Below, piece by piece: positions 8,923 to 16,493 of a stretch of DNA of 64,000 bases. The stretch comes from an uncultured bacterium. GTDB lineage: Bacteria; Actinomycetota; Coriobacteriia; Coriobacteriales; Coriobacteriaceae. The stretch lies in assembly GCA_905214525.1 (NCBI GenBank), contig CAJMMN010000004.1, forward strand, positions 90,842 through 154,841. Direction: 5' to 3'. The first letter of the stretch is position 1; every line of letters begins with the position of its first letter. The position numbers and the translations under genes are program-made. The notes beneath the pieces are model-generated. The model saw only the letters and a program-made list of their open reading frames with translations, had not been told where the DNA came from and did not search any database.

Positions 8923-9611
8923 ACGAGCTCCAAAATGCCCAGAATGATGGGCTGATGCAGCAGATAAAAGGGGAGTGCGTGACGTCCAAGGCCGGCGAGC
9001 ACCGGCAGGGGGTTGGCGTAGGCCCAGCTGGGGACGGTCTTATCGATTCCCTGCGCTATGTGTGCGGCGAAGTATCCTGCAAGATACATAAAGATAAACG
9101 GGATGATGGGGTAGTAATCACCTGAGACAAACCCAGGGCTCGGAAATCCCAGCCACGCCAGGTAGGGGACAGGGTAGATCGTTTTGGGGATGCTCCAGGT
9201 GATTGCGAACAACATAAGGCATAGGGGCATGCCCCATCTCGCCGTTATCTTCTTAAGGACGGGATCGGTCAACGCCACGATGCCGGTGCATGCGGCCATG
9301 CAGTAGATGATGCCAAAATTAACCGAATCGTCGAATGAGACAAGTGTTGTTGCCAACCAGACAACGAGTGCTGCTAAGGCGTATTTGGCGGCACGTTTGA
9401 TATTGTTGCGCGAAAGAGTGCACATCCAACCCGCGATAAACAAAAATACCCAGCTGATGCTGGCGCGCCAGACGTCTTGAAAGACAGTCTGGGTAAACCA
9501 AGGCATATCCCAGCCGTACAGGTAGGCGAGATCATAGCAAGCGTGAAAACCTGCCATAGAAATCATCGTAAACCCGCGGACGGTATCAAAGATGGTTATG
9601 CGTTTTTGCAT
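8907..9611 (-). CDS. DUF1624-type membrane acyltransferase-like protein
   Basis: A 234-residue integral membrane protein with about seven hydrophobic segments. The N-terminus RITIFDTVRGFTMISM and the C-terminal GRHALPFYLLHQPIILG are typical of the heparan-alpha-glucosaminide N-acetyltransferase/DUF1624 family. That fold moves acyl groups onto envelope sugars or lipids. Its substrate here is unknown. The start ATG overlaps the lexA stop by one base, so it is translated as the second gene of the lexA transcript and may be SOS-responsive. The 3' end overlaps hflX tail to tail. Confidence 0.8.
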   Translation of the reverse strand: MQKRITIFDTVRGFTMISMAGFHACYDLAYLYGWDMPWFTQTVFQDVWRASISWVFLFIAGWMCTLSRNNIKRAAKYALAALVVWLATTLVSFDDSVNFGIIYCMAACTGIVALTDPVLKKITARWGMPLCLMLFAITWSIPKTIYPVPYLAWLGFPSPGFVSGDYYPIIPFIFMYLAGYFAAHIAQGIDKTVPSWAYANPLPVLAGLGRHALPFYLLHQPIILGILELVYSVR

Positions 9612-10255
9612 TACGAGAACCGGCGCATCAAGCCGACGACTTTGCCCAGGATAACGGGATTCGTTGCATAGATAGGTTCCATGGTGTCGTTCTCGGGCTG
9701 CAAGCGCACACGCCCCTGCTCCTTGTAGAACGTCTTGACGGTCGCCGAACCATCAATCATGGCCACGACAATTTCGCCGTTCATGGCACTCTTTTGTTCA
9801 CGGACGATGATGTAATCGCCATTGAAGATGCCGACATTGATCATTGAGCTCCCATGCACCTCAAGGATAAAGGAACCCTGATCAGTGGCGATTTCGGTCG
9901 GGATAGTAAACGTGTCTTCGATATTCTGCTCGGCCAGAATGGGAATCCCAGCCGCGACGCGACCAACGAGCGGTAGCGAGACCGTTCCGCGAGGTGCGGT
10001 GGGCTCATCAGATTTGGAAATTGAGACAGAGGAACCATCCTCGTTAAAGAGTTCCAGGGCGCGCGGCTTGGTGGCATCGCGCTTGAGTAGCCCGCGCGCC
10101 TCCAGGGCAGAGAGATGGGCGTGCACGGTGCTGGGGGAGGAAAGGCCCACGGCAGAAGCCATCTCGCGCACGCTGGGCGGATAACCCTTCTCCTGCTGAT
10201 ATTCCTTGATGAAGTCGTAAATTTGCTGCTGACGCTTGGTAATTTTGCGAGCCAT
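9611..10255 (-). CDS. lexA: LexA repressor
   Basis: SOS master repressor and self-cleaving serine peptidase. The 215 residues have an N-terminal winged helix (ITKRQQQIYDFIKEY to SSPSTVHAHLSALEARGLL), the Ala-Gly cleavage site in VAAGIPILAEQ, the catalytic Ser in HGSSMINVGIFNGD and the catalytic Lys in DGSATVKTFY. I start it at ATG 10255 (MARKITKRQ), preceded by AGAGAGG. A frame open to 10360 would run through the operators. It is divergent from a LysM gene, the same layout as lexA-yneA in Bacillus. Three LexA boxes upstream imply autoregulation. Confidence 0.97.
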   Translation of the reverse strand: MARKITKRQQQIYDFIKEYQQEKGYPPSVREMASAVGLSSPSTVHAHLSALEARGLLKRDATKPRALELFNEDGSSVSISKSDEPTAPRGTVSLPLVGRVAAGIPILAEQNIEDTFTIPTEIATDQGSFILEVHGSSMINVGIFNGDYIIVREQKSAMNGEIVVAMIDGSATVKTFYKEQGRVRLQPENDTMEPIYATNPVILGKVVGLMRRFS

Positions 10256-10278
10256 CAGGGCATCCTCTCTACCCATGT

Positions 10279-10348
10279 CAAACAAATGTTCGAATTTTGC
10301 TTGACAGGAACAACTGTTCGAAGATAATAATAACCGAACATTCGTTCT
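10279..10348. promoter_or_regulatory. Three phased LexA boxes in the lexA/yneA-like intergenic region
   Basis: The boxes are CAAACAAATGTTCG (10279-10292, weakest), GGAACAACTGTTCG (10307-10320) and CGAACATTCGTTCT (10335-10348). Their starts are exactly 28 bp apart. The middle box fills the spacer of a plus-strand promoter, TTGACA (10301-10306) to GATAAT (10323-10328), which should drive the LysM gene. All three can control both divergent genes. Confidence 0.8.
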
Positions 10349-10415
10349 CGCGCTAGACATTTTTGTCCGCGCGGCTTGATAAAACTGTTCTCAGCAAAAC
10401 ACGCGAGAGGAGAAC

Positions 10416-10868
10416 ATGATGAACGCAACGAATATGGTCCAGGGAAACCTCGCCCTTAAGCTCGAGACGCCTGCAGAACCCACTTTTACGGTTGTTCAGG
10501 GTGGCCGCTCCGGCTTTCAGCCTTTGACCGTAAAGCCTGCGCGCAATCAGCAGGCTGTAGTCGCGCCGGCCCGCGTTGCCCTGAAGGTTCCGACGATTGT
10601 CGCCGTCGCCGTTGCGCTTACGCTCTTCTTTGTCCTCGCTACGTCGGTCTTTAGCGCTCGTCATGCCGCGTATGCCGAGTCCGTTTCCAACGTTACATAC
10701 GAGACCATTCGCGTTCAGCCTGGCGATTCTCTTTGGTCGCTTGCCGAGGAATATCCAATCGAAGGCCTTTCCACGCAAGAGACTTCCGACATGATCCGTA
10801 ACGTCAATCATTTAGAGCATGGTTCGCTCGCCGCCGGTGCGCATCTTAAGGTTCCTGCTCGTTCGTAA
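10416..10868 (+). CDS. LysM-domain membrane protein, YneA-like SOS division inhibitor candidate
   Basis: The 150 residues have a cytoplasmic N-terminus of about 57 residues, one membrane helix (about 58-80) and an extracytoplasmic LysM domain (about 94-148, IRVQPGDSLWSLAEEYP to LKVPARS). In Bacillus, YneA is a membrane LysM protein divergent from lexA that delays septation during SOS. The same topology, divergence from lexA and LexA boxes in the promoter support that role here. The long N-terminus is unusual for YneA. The start ATG at 10416 follows GAGAGGAG. Experimental function is not known from sequence. Confidence 0.75.
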   Translation: MMNATNMVQGNLALKLETPAEPTFTVVQGGRSGFQPLTVKPARNQQAVVAPARVALKVPTIVAVAVALTLFFVLATSVFSARHAAYAESVSNVTYETIRVQPGDSLWSLAEEYPIEGLSTQETSDMIRNVNHLEHGSLAAGAHLKVPARS

Positions 10869-10919
10869 TCATTATCGCGCTGCGCATGGTACCCTTGTTA
10901 TCGTTTAAGAGGAGGTACC

Positions 10920-11363
10920 ATGCGCTGTCCCAAATGCGGCAAGGCACATACCCGCGTCGTTGATTCCCGTATGCAGGAGTCAAATAACACCATTAAGCGC
11001 CGCCGCGAATGTTGCTCGTGTAACTATCGTTTTACAACGTTCGAGCGATGCGAAGACCCAATCGAGGTCATTAAGTCAGACGGAACCAAGCAGCGGTTCG
11101 ATCGCAATAAGCTGCTCGTCGGCTTGATGCGCGCCACCATCAAGCGCGATATCGACACTAAGAAGCTCAATGAGATTATCGATGACATCGAGGTCGAGCT
11201 TCGCTCTCGCACGCTGACGGCCGTCACGTCCCATGAGTTGGGTGACATGGTGCTCAAGCGCTTGGCCAAGATCGACAAGGTTGCGTACATCCGTTTTGCC
11301 TCGGTCTACCGTGATTTCAAAGACGTCGATGAGTTTCTGCAAGAGCTCGACAAGCTAAGGTGA
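10920..11363 (+). CDS. nrdR: Transcriptional repressor NrdR
   Basis: Zinc-ribbon and ATP-cone repressor of ribonucleotide reductase genes that senses ATP/dATP. The 147 residues begin MRCPKCGKAHTRVVDSR with a second metal pair in CCSCNYRF, followed by an ATP-cone starting near VIKSDGTKQRFDRNKL. A strong ribosome site, AAGAGGAGG, lies 5 nt before the ATG. It is 51 bp after the YneA-like gene and 4 bp before dut, so nucleotide supply is grouped with the SOS locus. Confidence 0.96.
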   Translation: MRCPKCGKAHTRVVDSRMQESNNTIKRRRECCSCNYRFTTFERCEDPIEVIKSDGTKQRFDRNKLLVGLMRATIKRDIDTKKLNEIIDDIEVELRSRTLTAVTSHELGDMVLKRLAKIDKVAYIRFASVYRDFKDVDEFLQELDKLR

Positions 11364-11367
11364 TTCC

Positions 11368-11811
11368 ATGCCCAACATTACCGTCAACATAAAGCGTCTC
11401 GATCCCACCGTCGAGCTTCCCAAATACGCCCATCCCACCGATGCCGGCTTGGATTTGCGCTCCAACGAGGACTGCGTCCTGAAGCCCTTCGAACGCCGTC
11501 TGGTCTCTACTGGGCTGGCCATCGCCCTGCCCGACGGCTACGCCGGCTTCGTCCAGCCCCGCAGCGGCTTGGCCATCAAGCAGGGCCTGTCTATAGTCAA
11601 CACGCCGGGCCTCATTGACGCCCACTACCGAGGAGAACTCAAGGTTATCCTTATCAGCCTGGATCCCACCAACGACATCCAAATCAACAAAGGCGACCGC
11701 ATAGCCCAACTCGTCATCCAAGAAGTCCCCACGGTCAATCTCATAGAAGTAGAAGAACTAGACAAAACCGACCGAGGAGCCGGCGGTTTCGGTTCTAGCG
11801 GCGTATTGTAA
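11368..11811 (+). CDS. dut: Deoxyuridine 5'-triphosphate nucleotidohydrolase
   Basis: Hydrolyses dUTP to dUMP and pyrophosphate, which keeps uracil out of DNA and feeds dTMP synthesis. The 147-residue trimeric-type dUTPase shows all five motifs: DAGLDLRS, PRSGLAIKQG, GLIDAHYRGELK, GDRIAQLVI, and the C-terminal RGAGGFGSSG. It starts 4 bp after nrdR. Toward the 3' end the codons become noticeably more A-rich than in its first half. Confidence 0.97.
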   Translation: MPNITVNIKRLDPTVELPKYAHPTDAGLDLRSNEDCVLKPFERRLVSTGLAIALPDGYAGFVQPRSGLAIKQGLSIVNTPGLIDAHYRGELKVILISLDPTNDIQINKGDRIAQLVIQEVPTVNLIEVEELDKTDRGAGGFGSSGVL

Positions 11812-11816
11812 TGTCC

Positions 11817-11920
11817 GCTCACCCGTGGGAGGCCCCTATATATCATTCCATGCTCAAACATTCTCGCTGCGCTGCGAAACTGCGCGTGGAACGATATATA
11901 GGGGTCTCCCACGGGTGAGC
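11817..11920. repeat. Palindromic repeat element, copy A
   Basis: A 28-nt left arm (11817-11844, starting GCTCACCCGTGGGAGG) and right arm (11893-11920) are inverted repeats with one mismatch. They flank a 48-nt core that contains CATGCTCAAACATTCTCG. The core recurs in reverse orientation in copy B with different arm sequences. It follows dut directly and could act as its 3' hairpin. Confidence 0.8.
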
Positions 11921-11997
11921 TACGTTTACTTGCTAGCGGCTACGCCGGGTTCGCCCCGTTAGAGTCTGCGAAGGTAGAAACAAATAATCTAATAACA

Positions 11998-12044
11998 GTT
12001 AGTTGATACGACAAAGGAACTGTTCCTTTGTCGTATCAACTAAC
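11998..12044. repeat. Perfect 47-nt palindrome
   Basis: Two 23-nt arms (GTTAGTTGATACGACAAAGG and three further bases, and their exact complement) are separated by a single T at 12021. There is no immediate T-tract, so it is not an obvious intrinsic terminator. It lies between repeat copies A and B in a 453-bp gap with no gene. Confidence 0.85.
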
Positions 12045-12078
12045 CAGTAAGAATAATTTTGTTACAAGCAAGAAGCTT

Positions 12079-12181
12079 CCCGTTCGGGGCTCACCCATAT
12101 CGTTCCACGCGCAGTTTCGCAGCGAGCGCAGCGAAGCGAGAATGTTTGAGCATGGAATGATATGGGTGAGCCCCGAACGGG
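12079..12181. repeat. Palindromic repeat element, copy B
   Basis: The 29-nt arms (12079-12107, starting CCCGTTCGGGGCTCACCC, and 12153-12181) pair with one mismatch. The core carries GCGAGAATGTTTGAGCA, the reverse complement of the copy A core. The arms match each other but not those of copy A. Confidence 0.8.
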
Positions 12182-12197
12182 CGGGATTAGTGCGCCC

Positions 12198-12258
12198 TGC
12201 GCAGCGAGAATGTTTGAGCATGGAATGATATATGGGCGGCTCCCGCCGAGCAGCGGAC
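12198..12258. repeat. Partial palindromic repeat element, copy C
   Basis: Repeats the core GCAGCGAGAATGTTTGAGCA and the following GGAATGATAT seen in copy B, in the same orientation. It then diverges into GGGCGGCTCCCGCCGAG. No clean left arm is visible, so this looks like a truncated copy. It ends just before the stop of the leftward glycosyltransferase gene. Confidence 0.6.
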
Positions 12259-12264
12259 TATCGC

Positions 12265-13566
12265 CTAGCGGATATGCGCGGGTTTTCCGCCCCAGTAGAA
12301 GCGGCAGAAGGCTCGTTTGCGCTTTTGGGGTTTGCCTACCAGTTCCATGGTGGCGATGGCGATGTCTTCGGCTGCGCGGGGGCGGCGCAGGACTTCGCCA
12401 TTGATGAGCAATGCCTTGAGCGACTCCGGATGATCGTGGAGATGTCGCAACGTTACGATGAGCTCTCGTGCTGTGGTGACGTGCATGCTAGCGCCCAAGC
12501 CGGTAAGCATGGTGGTGTTGGCCTTTTCCTGGCCATAGGACTTGCCCAGCAGGATCATCGGCAGATGTGCGCAGAGGCACTCGGTGACGGTGAGTCCGCC
12601 CGATTTGAGAATTGCCAGGTCGCAGCCGTGCATGAGGGCCGCCATGTCGTCCACGTAGTCCAGAACCGTAACGTTTTCGAGTTTCATGGCGTCGAAGAGC
12701 GTCTTGAGGCGGTCGGCGTATTCCTCATCCTTGCCCGGCAAAAAGACAAAATGCATGTCCTCAAAGCTGCGTAGGAAGGGGAGGGTCTGGTCCATCGCCG
12801 CGCGAAAGCGGACGTACGGTTGAGGTAAACTGGCGCCGGCCATAACCAGCACGACGGTCTTGTCGGTGGGGAGGTTGAACTTGGCTAGCTCTTCCTCGCG
12901 ATCGTAATCCGTGTCGAATCCGGCGCGAATAGGAATGCCGGTAATGCGAATCTTTGCCTCGGGCACCTTGCGCGGACGCAGCGTTTCGGACATAAATTCG
13001 TTGGCAACACAGAATAGATCGGTGTCCTTGTGGGGCCACCAGCCCTCGACTTCGTAGTCGGTCGGTACGCAGATGACTGGATAATCGATACCCGTAATTA
13101 TGCGGGCACCCACGGCAACATTGGCTGCTGTGATGTGCGTTGCGACCACGGCTATGGGCCTGCGGCTACGAATATATTCGTTGAAGGCGGGGAACATGAT
13201 TCGCGACCATGCCGTGCCGCCACCCCAGAGAAGATGTCCCGTAAGTGTATATCTCCAGGTCAGGTCGTAAATGGGGCGCGTGGCTCCCGTAAAAGAAGCC
13301 GCGGTCTTATTACCGTCGAATTTAATACGTCCAAAATCAAGGATATCGAGCACTTCAATCTCAACATCCTCGGGGATGCCATTGGTGCCGCGGATGAGGT
13401 CGAAGGCCTGCGCTATCGCATTTGCGGCGGCCTTGTGGCCCGAGCCAACGGAGGCGTGCACGATGGTCACGAGAGGTTTTTGCTGAGCCAGGAGCGTGGT
13501 TTGCTCCGATTGAGGAGTGCTGTGCGTGAGCAGGGGAGCGTCGTCACTCGTCTGCGCCTGGTCCAT
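12265..13566 (-). CDS. GT28/MGDG-synthase-like glycolipid glycosyltransferase
   Basis: Likely transfers a sugar from a UDP-sugar to diacylglycerol to make membrane glycolipids. The N-terminus HASVGSGHKAAANAIAQAF is the acceptor-domain signature of the MGDG synthase/UgtP family. The C-terminal Rossmann half has VLVMAGASLPQPYVRF, ILKSGGLTVTECL and a GKSYGQEKANTTML donor-site region. I start it at ATG 13566, preceded by AAGGGGAG, giving 433 residues. Substrate cannot be read from the sequence. The last 20 residues are basic (KPQKRKRAFCRFYWGGK), consistent with membrane contact. It is divergent from trxB. Confidence 0.85.
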   Translation of the reverse strand: MDQAQTSDDAPLLTHSTPQSEQTTLLAQQKPLVTIVHASVGSGHKAAANAIAQAFDLIRGTNGIPEDVEIEVLDILDFGRIKFDGNKTAASFTGATRPIYDLTWRYTLTGHLLWGGGTAWSRIMFPAFNEYIRSRRPIAVVATHITAANVAVGARIITGIDYPVICVPTDYEVEGWWPHKDTDLFCVANEFMSETLRPRKVPEAKIRITGIPIRAGFDTDYDREEELAKFNLPTDKTVVLVMAGASLPQPYVRFRAAMDQTLPFLRSFEDMHFVFLPGKDEEYADRLKTLFDAMKLENVTVLDYVDDMAALMHGCDLAILKSGGLTVTECLCAHLPMILLGKSYGQEKANTTMLTGLGASMHVTTARELIVTLRHLHDHPESLKALLINGEVLRRPRAAEDIAIATMELVGKPQKRKRAFCRFYWGGKPAHIR

Positions 13567-13684
13567 CGATAACTCCCCTTCAGCTTTGTAATACGGTTTT
13601 ATCATTGTAGTGCATGAGTGTCACGTTCACGTAAATTTGGGTACGAGCGCAAAGAACGACAACGTTTCGACGAAAGGACGCTTC

Positions 13685-14623
13685 ATGACTACCGATAAGC
13701 CGATCGATGTTGCGATTATCGGTGGCGGCCCCGCGGGCTATGCTGCCGCCATTTATGCTGCGCGTGCCAACCTGACGACGACCGTGATTGAGCAGGGCAT
13801 GTCGGGAGGGCAGATCGCCACAACCAATGAGGTCGAGAACTATCCGGGTTTCCCGCTCCTGAGTGGCGCCGAACTCGGCGAGCGTTTTCAGCAGCATGCA
13901 GAGGGCCTGGGAGCACAGGTTACATGGAGCATGGTTACGGGTATCGATTACGATGCCGATGCAGCGTTGTTTACGGTACATCACGATATGGGCGATACGC
14001 TGGCCTCGAGCGTTATCGCTTGCATGGGTGCCACGCCGCGTCCGGCAGGTTTCGCAGGCGAGGATACGTATCGCGGTCGTGGCGTTTCATATTGCGCAAC
14101 ATGTGACGGCATGTTCTTCCGCGGCAAACAGGTCTTTGTAATCGGTGGTGGCAATTCGGCATGCGAAGAGGCGCTGTTCCTGTCCGACATTGCCAACAGC
14201 GTGACCATCGTGCTGCGCCGCGACCAGTTTCGTGCGCCTGATGGTGTTGTTCAGAAAGTACTCGAAAAGGACAATATTACAGTTAGGTACCAAACTAGTA
14301 TTGTGGAGCTCTCGGGCGAAGCAATGCCAACGACGATCACCTTTAAGGACAATGCATCCGGTGAGACTCATACCGAGTCATTTGAACCTGGCTCGTTTGG
14401 CATCTTTGTCTTTACGGGGATGCTGCCGCATACCGAGCTGGTTGAGCATCTAGTCGATCTGGCTCCTGACGGCGGCATTGTCACCGACGATTCGATGGCC
14501 ACCCGTACGCCCGGCTTATTCGCAGCCGGCGATATCCGTTCCAAGCGTTTACGCCAGGTTGTGACCGCCGTTTCGGACGGAGCCATAGCAGCAACGAGCG
14601 CATACGCGTTTCTCCGTGAATAA
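13685..14623 (+). CDS. trxB: Thioredoxin-disulfide reductase
   Basis: FAD enzyme that passes electrons from NADPH to thioredoxin. The 312 residues show the FAD motif IIGGGPAGYAAAIYAARA, the redox pair in CATCDGMFF, the NAD(P) motif VIGGGNSACEEALFL and the C-terminal GLFAAGDIRSKRLRQVVTA. I start it at ATG 13685 after CGAAAGGACG. An upstream in-frame ATG at 13610 has no ribosome site. No thioredoxin gene is adjacent. A terminator-like hairpin follows. Confidence 0.95.
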   Translation: MTTDKPIDVAIIGGGPAGYAAAIYAARANLTTTVIEQGMSGGQIATTNEVENYPGFPLLSGAELGERFQQHAEGLGAQVTWSMVTGIDYDADAALFTVHHDMGDTLASSVIACMGATPRPAGFAGEDTYRGRGVSYCATCDGMFFRGKQVFVIGGGNSACEEALFLSDIANSVTIVLRRDQFRAPDGVVQKVLEKDNITVRYQTSIVELSGEAMPTTITFKDNASGETHTESFEPGSFGIFVFTGMLPHTELVEHLVDLAPDGGIVTDDSMATRTPGLFAAGDIRSKRLRQVVTAVSDGAIAATSAYAFLRE

Positions 14624-14668
14624 GTACGATAATATATCTTATGTAAGGTTGCTATCAATTAACTATAT

Positions 14669-14709
14669 GGCGGGACGATGCATCAGTGCACTTTCCCGCC
14701 AATTTTCTT
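14669..14709 (+). terminator. Possible terminator after trxB
   Basis: GGCGGGA (14669-14675) pairs with TCCCGCC (14694-14700) around a loop that can itself pair TGCA-TGCA. The downstream AATTTTCTT is a weak T-run. Confidence 0.5.
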
Positions 14710-14776
14710 GCCGGCTATGTGGTATGCAAAACTAGATAACCTAGAATACAATATAGAAAATGAACGGAGGACCTTT

Positions 14777-15388
14777 ATGAACCACGTTAAACACGTTATT
14801 CCGATGTCCGATTCGTCGGTCAGTATTAAGCCTGAGGATATTCAGCCCACTGTGCTGCCCGATGCATTTATTCAGTCCGAAATCGTGCGCAAACTCAATA
14901 CGTTGAGTCTGCCGCGCTATGACCAGTTGCCCAATGTGACGCTCTATCGCGACCAGGTTATTGAGTATGTTGCGCTGTGGATGGAGCCGCTGTCCATTTG
15001 CGTTGAGCAGCCCGTCATTACGCCATCGATGATCAATAACTACGTGAAGGTCGGCCTGGTGCCTGCTCCGGTCAAAAAGCAATATGGCCGCGAGCAGATT
15101 GCCCGTCTGATCGCTATTTGCATCTTTAAGCAGGTGCTACCTATTGCTGCGGTGCAGGCACTCTTTAACATTCAGCGATTGAGCTACGATGCCCCGACGG
15201 CCTTCGACTATGTGGTTGATCAGCTCGAGGCATCGATTCGTTCGGCGTTTTCCGTCGAGCAGACGCCGGTTCCCGATACGGCGCATCAGGTAACGCGTGA
15301 GTCGCTGCTTGTGCGCAGTGCGGTTTCATCCTTCGTTTCGAAGGCGTACCTGATGAGCTATCTAAAGTTTAATGGGTTTAATAGCTAG
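14777..15388 (+). CDS. DUF1836 domain protein, putative MerR-like regulator
   Basis: The 203-residue protein has the DUF1836 core: ITPSMINNYVKVGLVPAPVKKQYGREQIARLIAICIFKQVLPI. This reads like the DNA-binding helix-turn-helix plus wing of MerR-type regulators. The effector is unknown. Translation starts at ATG 14777, 6 nt after CGGAGG; the longer frame upstream lacks conserved residues. A strong terminator follows, shared with the convergent degV-type gene. Confidence 0.8.
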   Translation: MNHVKHVIPMSDSSVSIKPEDIQPTVLPDAFIQSEIVRKLNTLSLPRYDQLPNVTLYRDQVIEYVALWMEPLSICVEQPVITPSMINNYVKVGLVPAPVKKQYGREQIARLIAICIFKQVLPIAAVQALFNIQRLSYDAPTAFDYVVDQLEASIRSAFSVEQTPVPDTAHQVTRESLLVRSAVSSFVSKAYLMSYLKFNGFNS

Positions 15389-15397
15389 CCGACGTAT

Positions 15398-15448
15398 AAA
15401 ACGGGCGGGACAAAGAGCCATCTGTCGCTTTGTCCCGCCCGTATTTTT
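15398..15448. terminator. Bidirectional terminator
   Basis: ACGGGCGGGACAAAG (15401-15415) and its exact complement (15428-15442) form a 15-bp stem with a 12-nt loop. ATTTTT follows on the plus strand and a T-run on the minus strand. It separates the convergent DUF1836 and DegV genes. Confidence 0.9.
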
Positions 15449-15461
15449 GCTTGGTTGGACT

Positions 15462-16328
15462 TTATTTGCCCGAAGCTACGCCCATGCCGTAGCCGATGAT
15501 GAGGCCGTGCATCTCGGCGTAATAGGAATCCAGGCCGTTGCAGGGCATGATGATGGTCTTGGAGCCGGGCCAATGCTCGACTATGCGGTCAGTAAGCGCC
15601 TGGGCTCCAGCTTCGTTCTCAACGTGATCGATGATGACCTCGCCGCCCGTAAAACCCTCGGCTTCCATGGTGTCGATGATCTTGTTGAGCATCTTCTTTT
15701 CGCCACGCGTGTGCCCGACGAGTTCGATTTTACCGGCCTCGCTCGCCGTGCCCAAAATGCGGATATTGAGCTTGTTGGCAATGACGCCGGCTGCCTTAGG
15801 GATACGTCCGGCTTTGGCGAGGTTTTCGTAATTGCACAAACTGAAGAGGATTTTGCTGTTCTGTTCAAGGCTATCGAAGTATGCGCAAGCATCCTCGAAT
15901 GAGACATCCGGGTTGCTTGCAAGATAGCGGTCGAACAGCAAGAAAATGAGATCCATTTTGCCGCCAGCTGCGCGTGAATTGACAAGATGAATATTGCGGT
16001 CCGGTTCCTCGGCAAGAACCATATCGCGAGCCGTAGCTGCCGCATTGTAGCTGCCCGACACGCCCTCAGAGATTGGCATGCAGATGGTCTTGTCTGCCAA
16101 TTTGAAAAGCTCGACCCACTCCCCTACGCTGGGACAAGCGCTCGAAGAAGCGTTCGTCTCCGCCTGAACAGCGCAGTTGAGCTCATGTACATCGAGCGAA
16201 AGGTCATCGACGAATTCACGCTCCCCCACTCGAATTTTGAGGGGCGCAAAAGCAAAGGTGGTATGGGGCGCGGTCGGTTGCCAATCGCGGAGGTTACAGC
16301 TTGAATCGGAGATAAGTGCCCAGCTCAT
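15462..16328 (-). CDS. DegV family fatty-acid-binding protein
   Basis: DegV/FakB-type proteins bind a fatty acid and present it to the kinase FakA for phosphorylation. The 288 residues open with WALISDSSCNL (the DegV nucleotide-like strand) and have the conserved CMPISEGVSGSYNAA segment, NSRAAGGKMDLI, and the KAGRIPKAAG motif. GAAAGGACC lies before the ATG. No FakA/DAK gene is in the window, so the lipid role is inferred from the family. Confidence 0.9.
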   Translation of the reverse strand: MSWALISDSSCNLRDWQPTAPHTTFAFAPLKIRVGEREFVDDLSLDVHELNCAVQAETNASSSACPSVGEWVELFKLADKTICMPISEGVSGSYNAAATARDMVLAEEPDRNIHLVNSRAAGGKMDLIFLLFDRYLASNPDVSFEDACAYFDSLEQNSKILFSLCNYENLAKAGRIPKAAGVIANKLNIRILGTASEAGKIELVGHTRGEKKMLNKIIDTMEAEGFTGGEVIIDHVENEAGAQALTDRIVEHWPGSKTIIMPCNGLDSYYAEMHGLIIGYGMGVASGK

Positions 16329-16382
16329 AGAGGGTCCTTTCTAATTGTTCCTCAACAATTATAGCCATCTTGCAAACCGAAT

Positions 16383-16419
16383 GTACGGCTATCTAGTTTT
16401 GAATACTAGATAGCCGTAC
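16383..16419. repeat. 15-bp-stem hairpin
   Basis: GTACGGCTATCTAGT (16383-16397) and its exact complement (16405-16419) enclose TTTGAAT. It lies between the starts/stops of DegV and NlpC/P60 genes, upstream of the DegV start on the minus strand. It could be an operator or a hairpin in the DegV leader; it has no good T-tract. Confidence 0.65.
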
Positions 16420-16429
16420 AAGATTAGAG

Positions 16430-16467
16430 ACAAAAGAATAGACCTCGCGACTTTAAGCCACGAGGTC
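16430..16467 (-). terminator. Terminator of the NlpC/P60 gene
   Basis: On the minus strand GACCTCG (16461-16467) pairs with CGAGGTC (16441-16447), and the T-rich TATTCTTTTG follows. It lies about 27 nt after the stop codon of the NlpC/P60 gene. Confidence 0.7.
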
Positions 16468-16493
16468 CACATTCACACGCTGTGTAAGATGAC

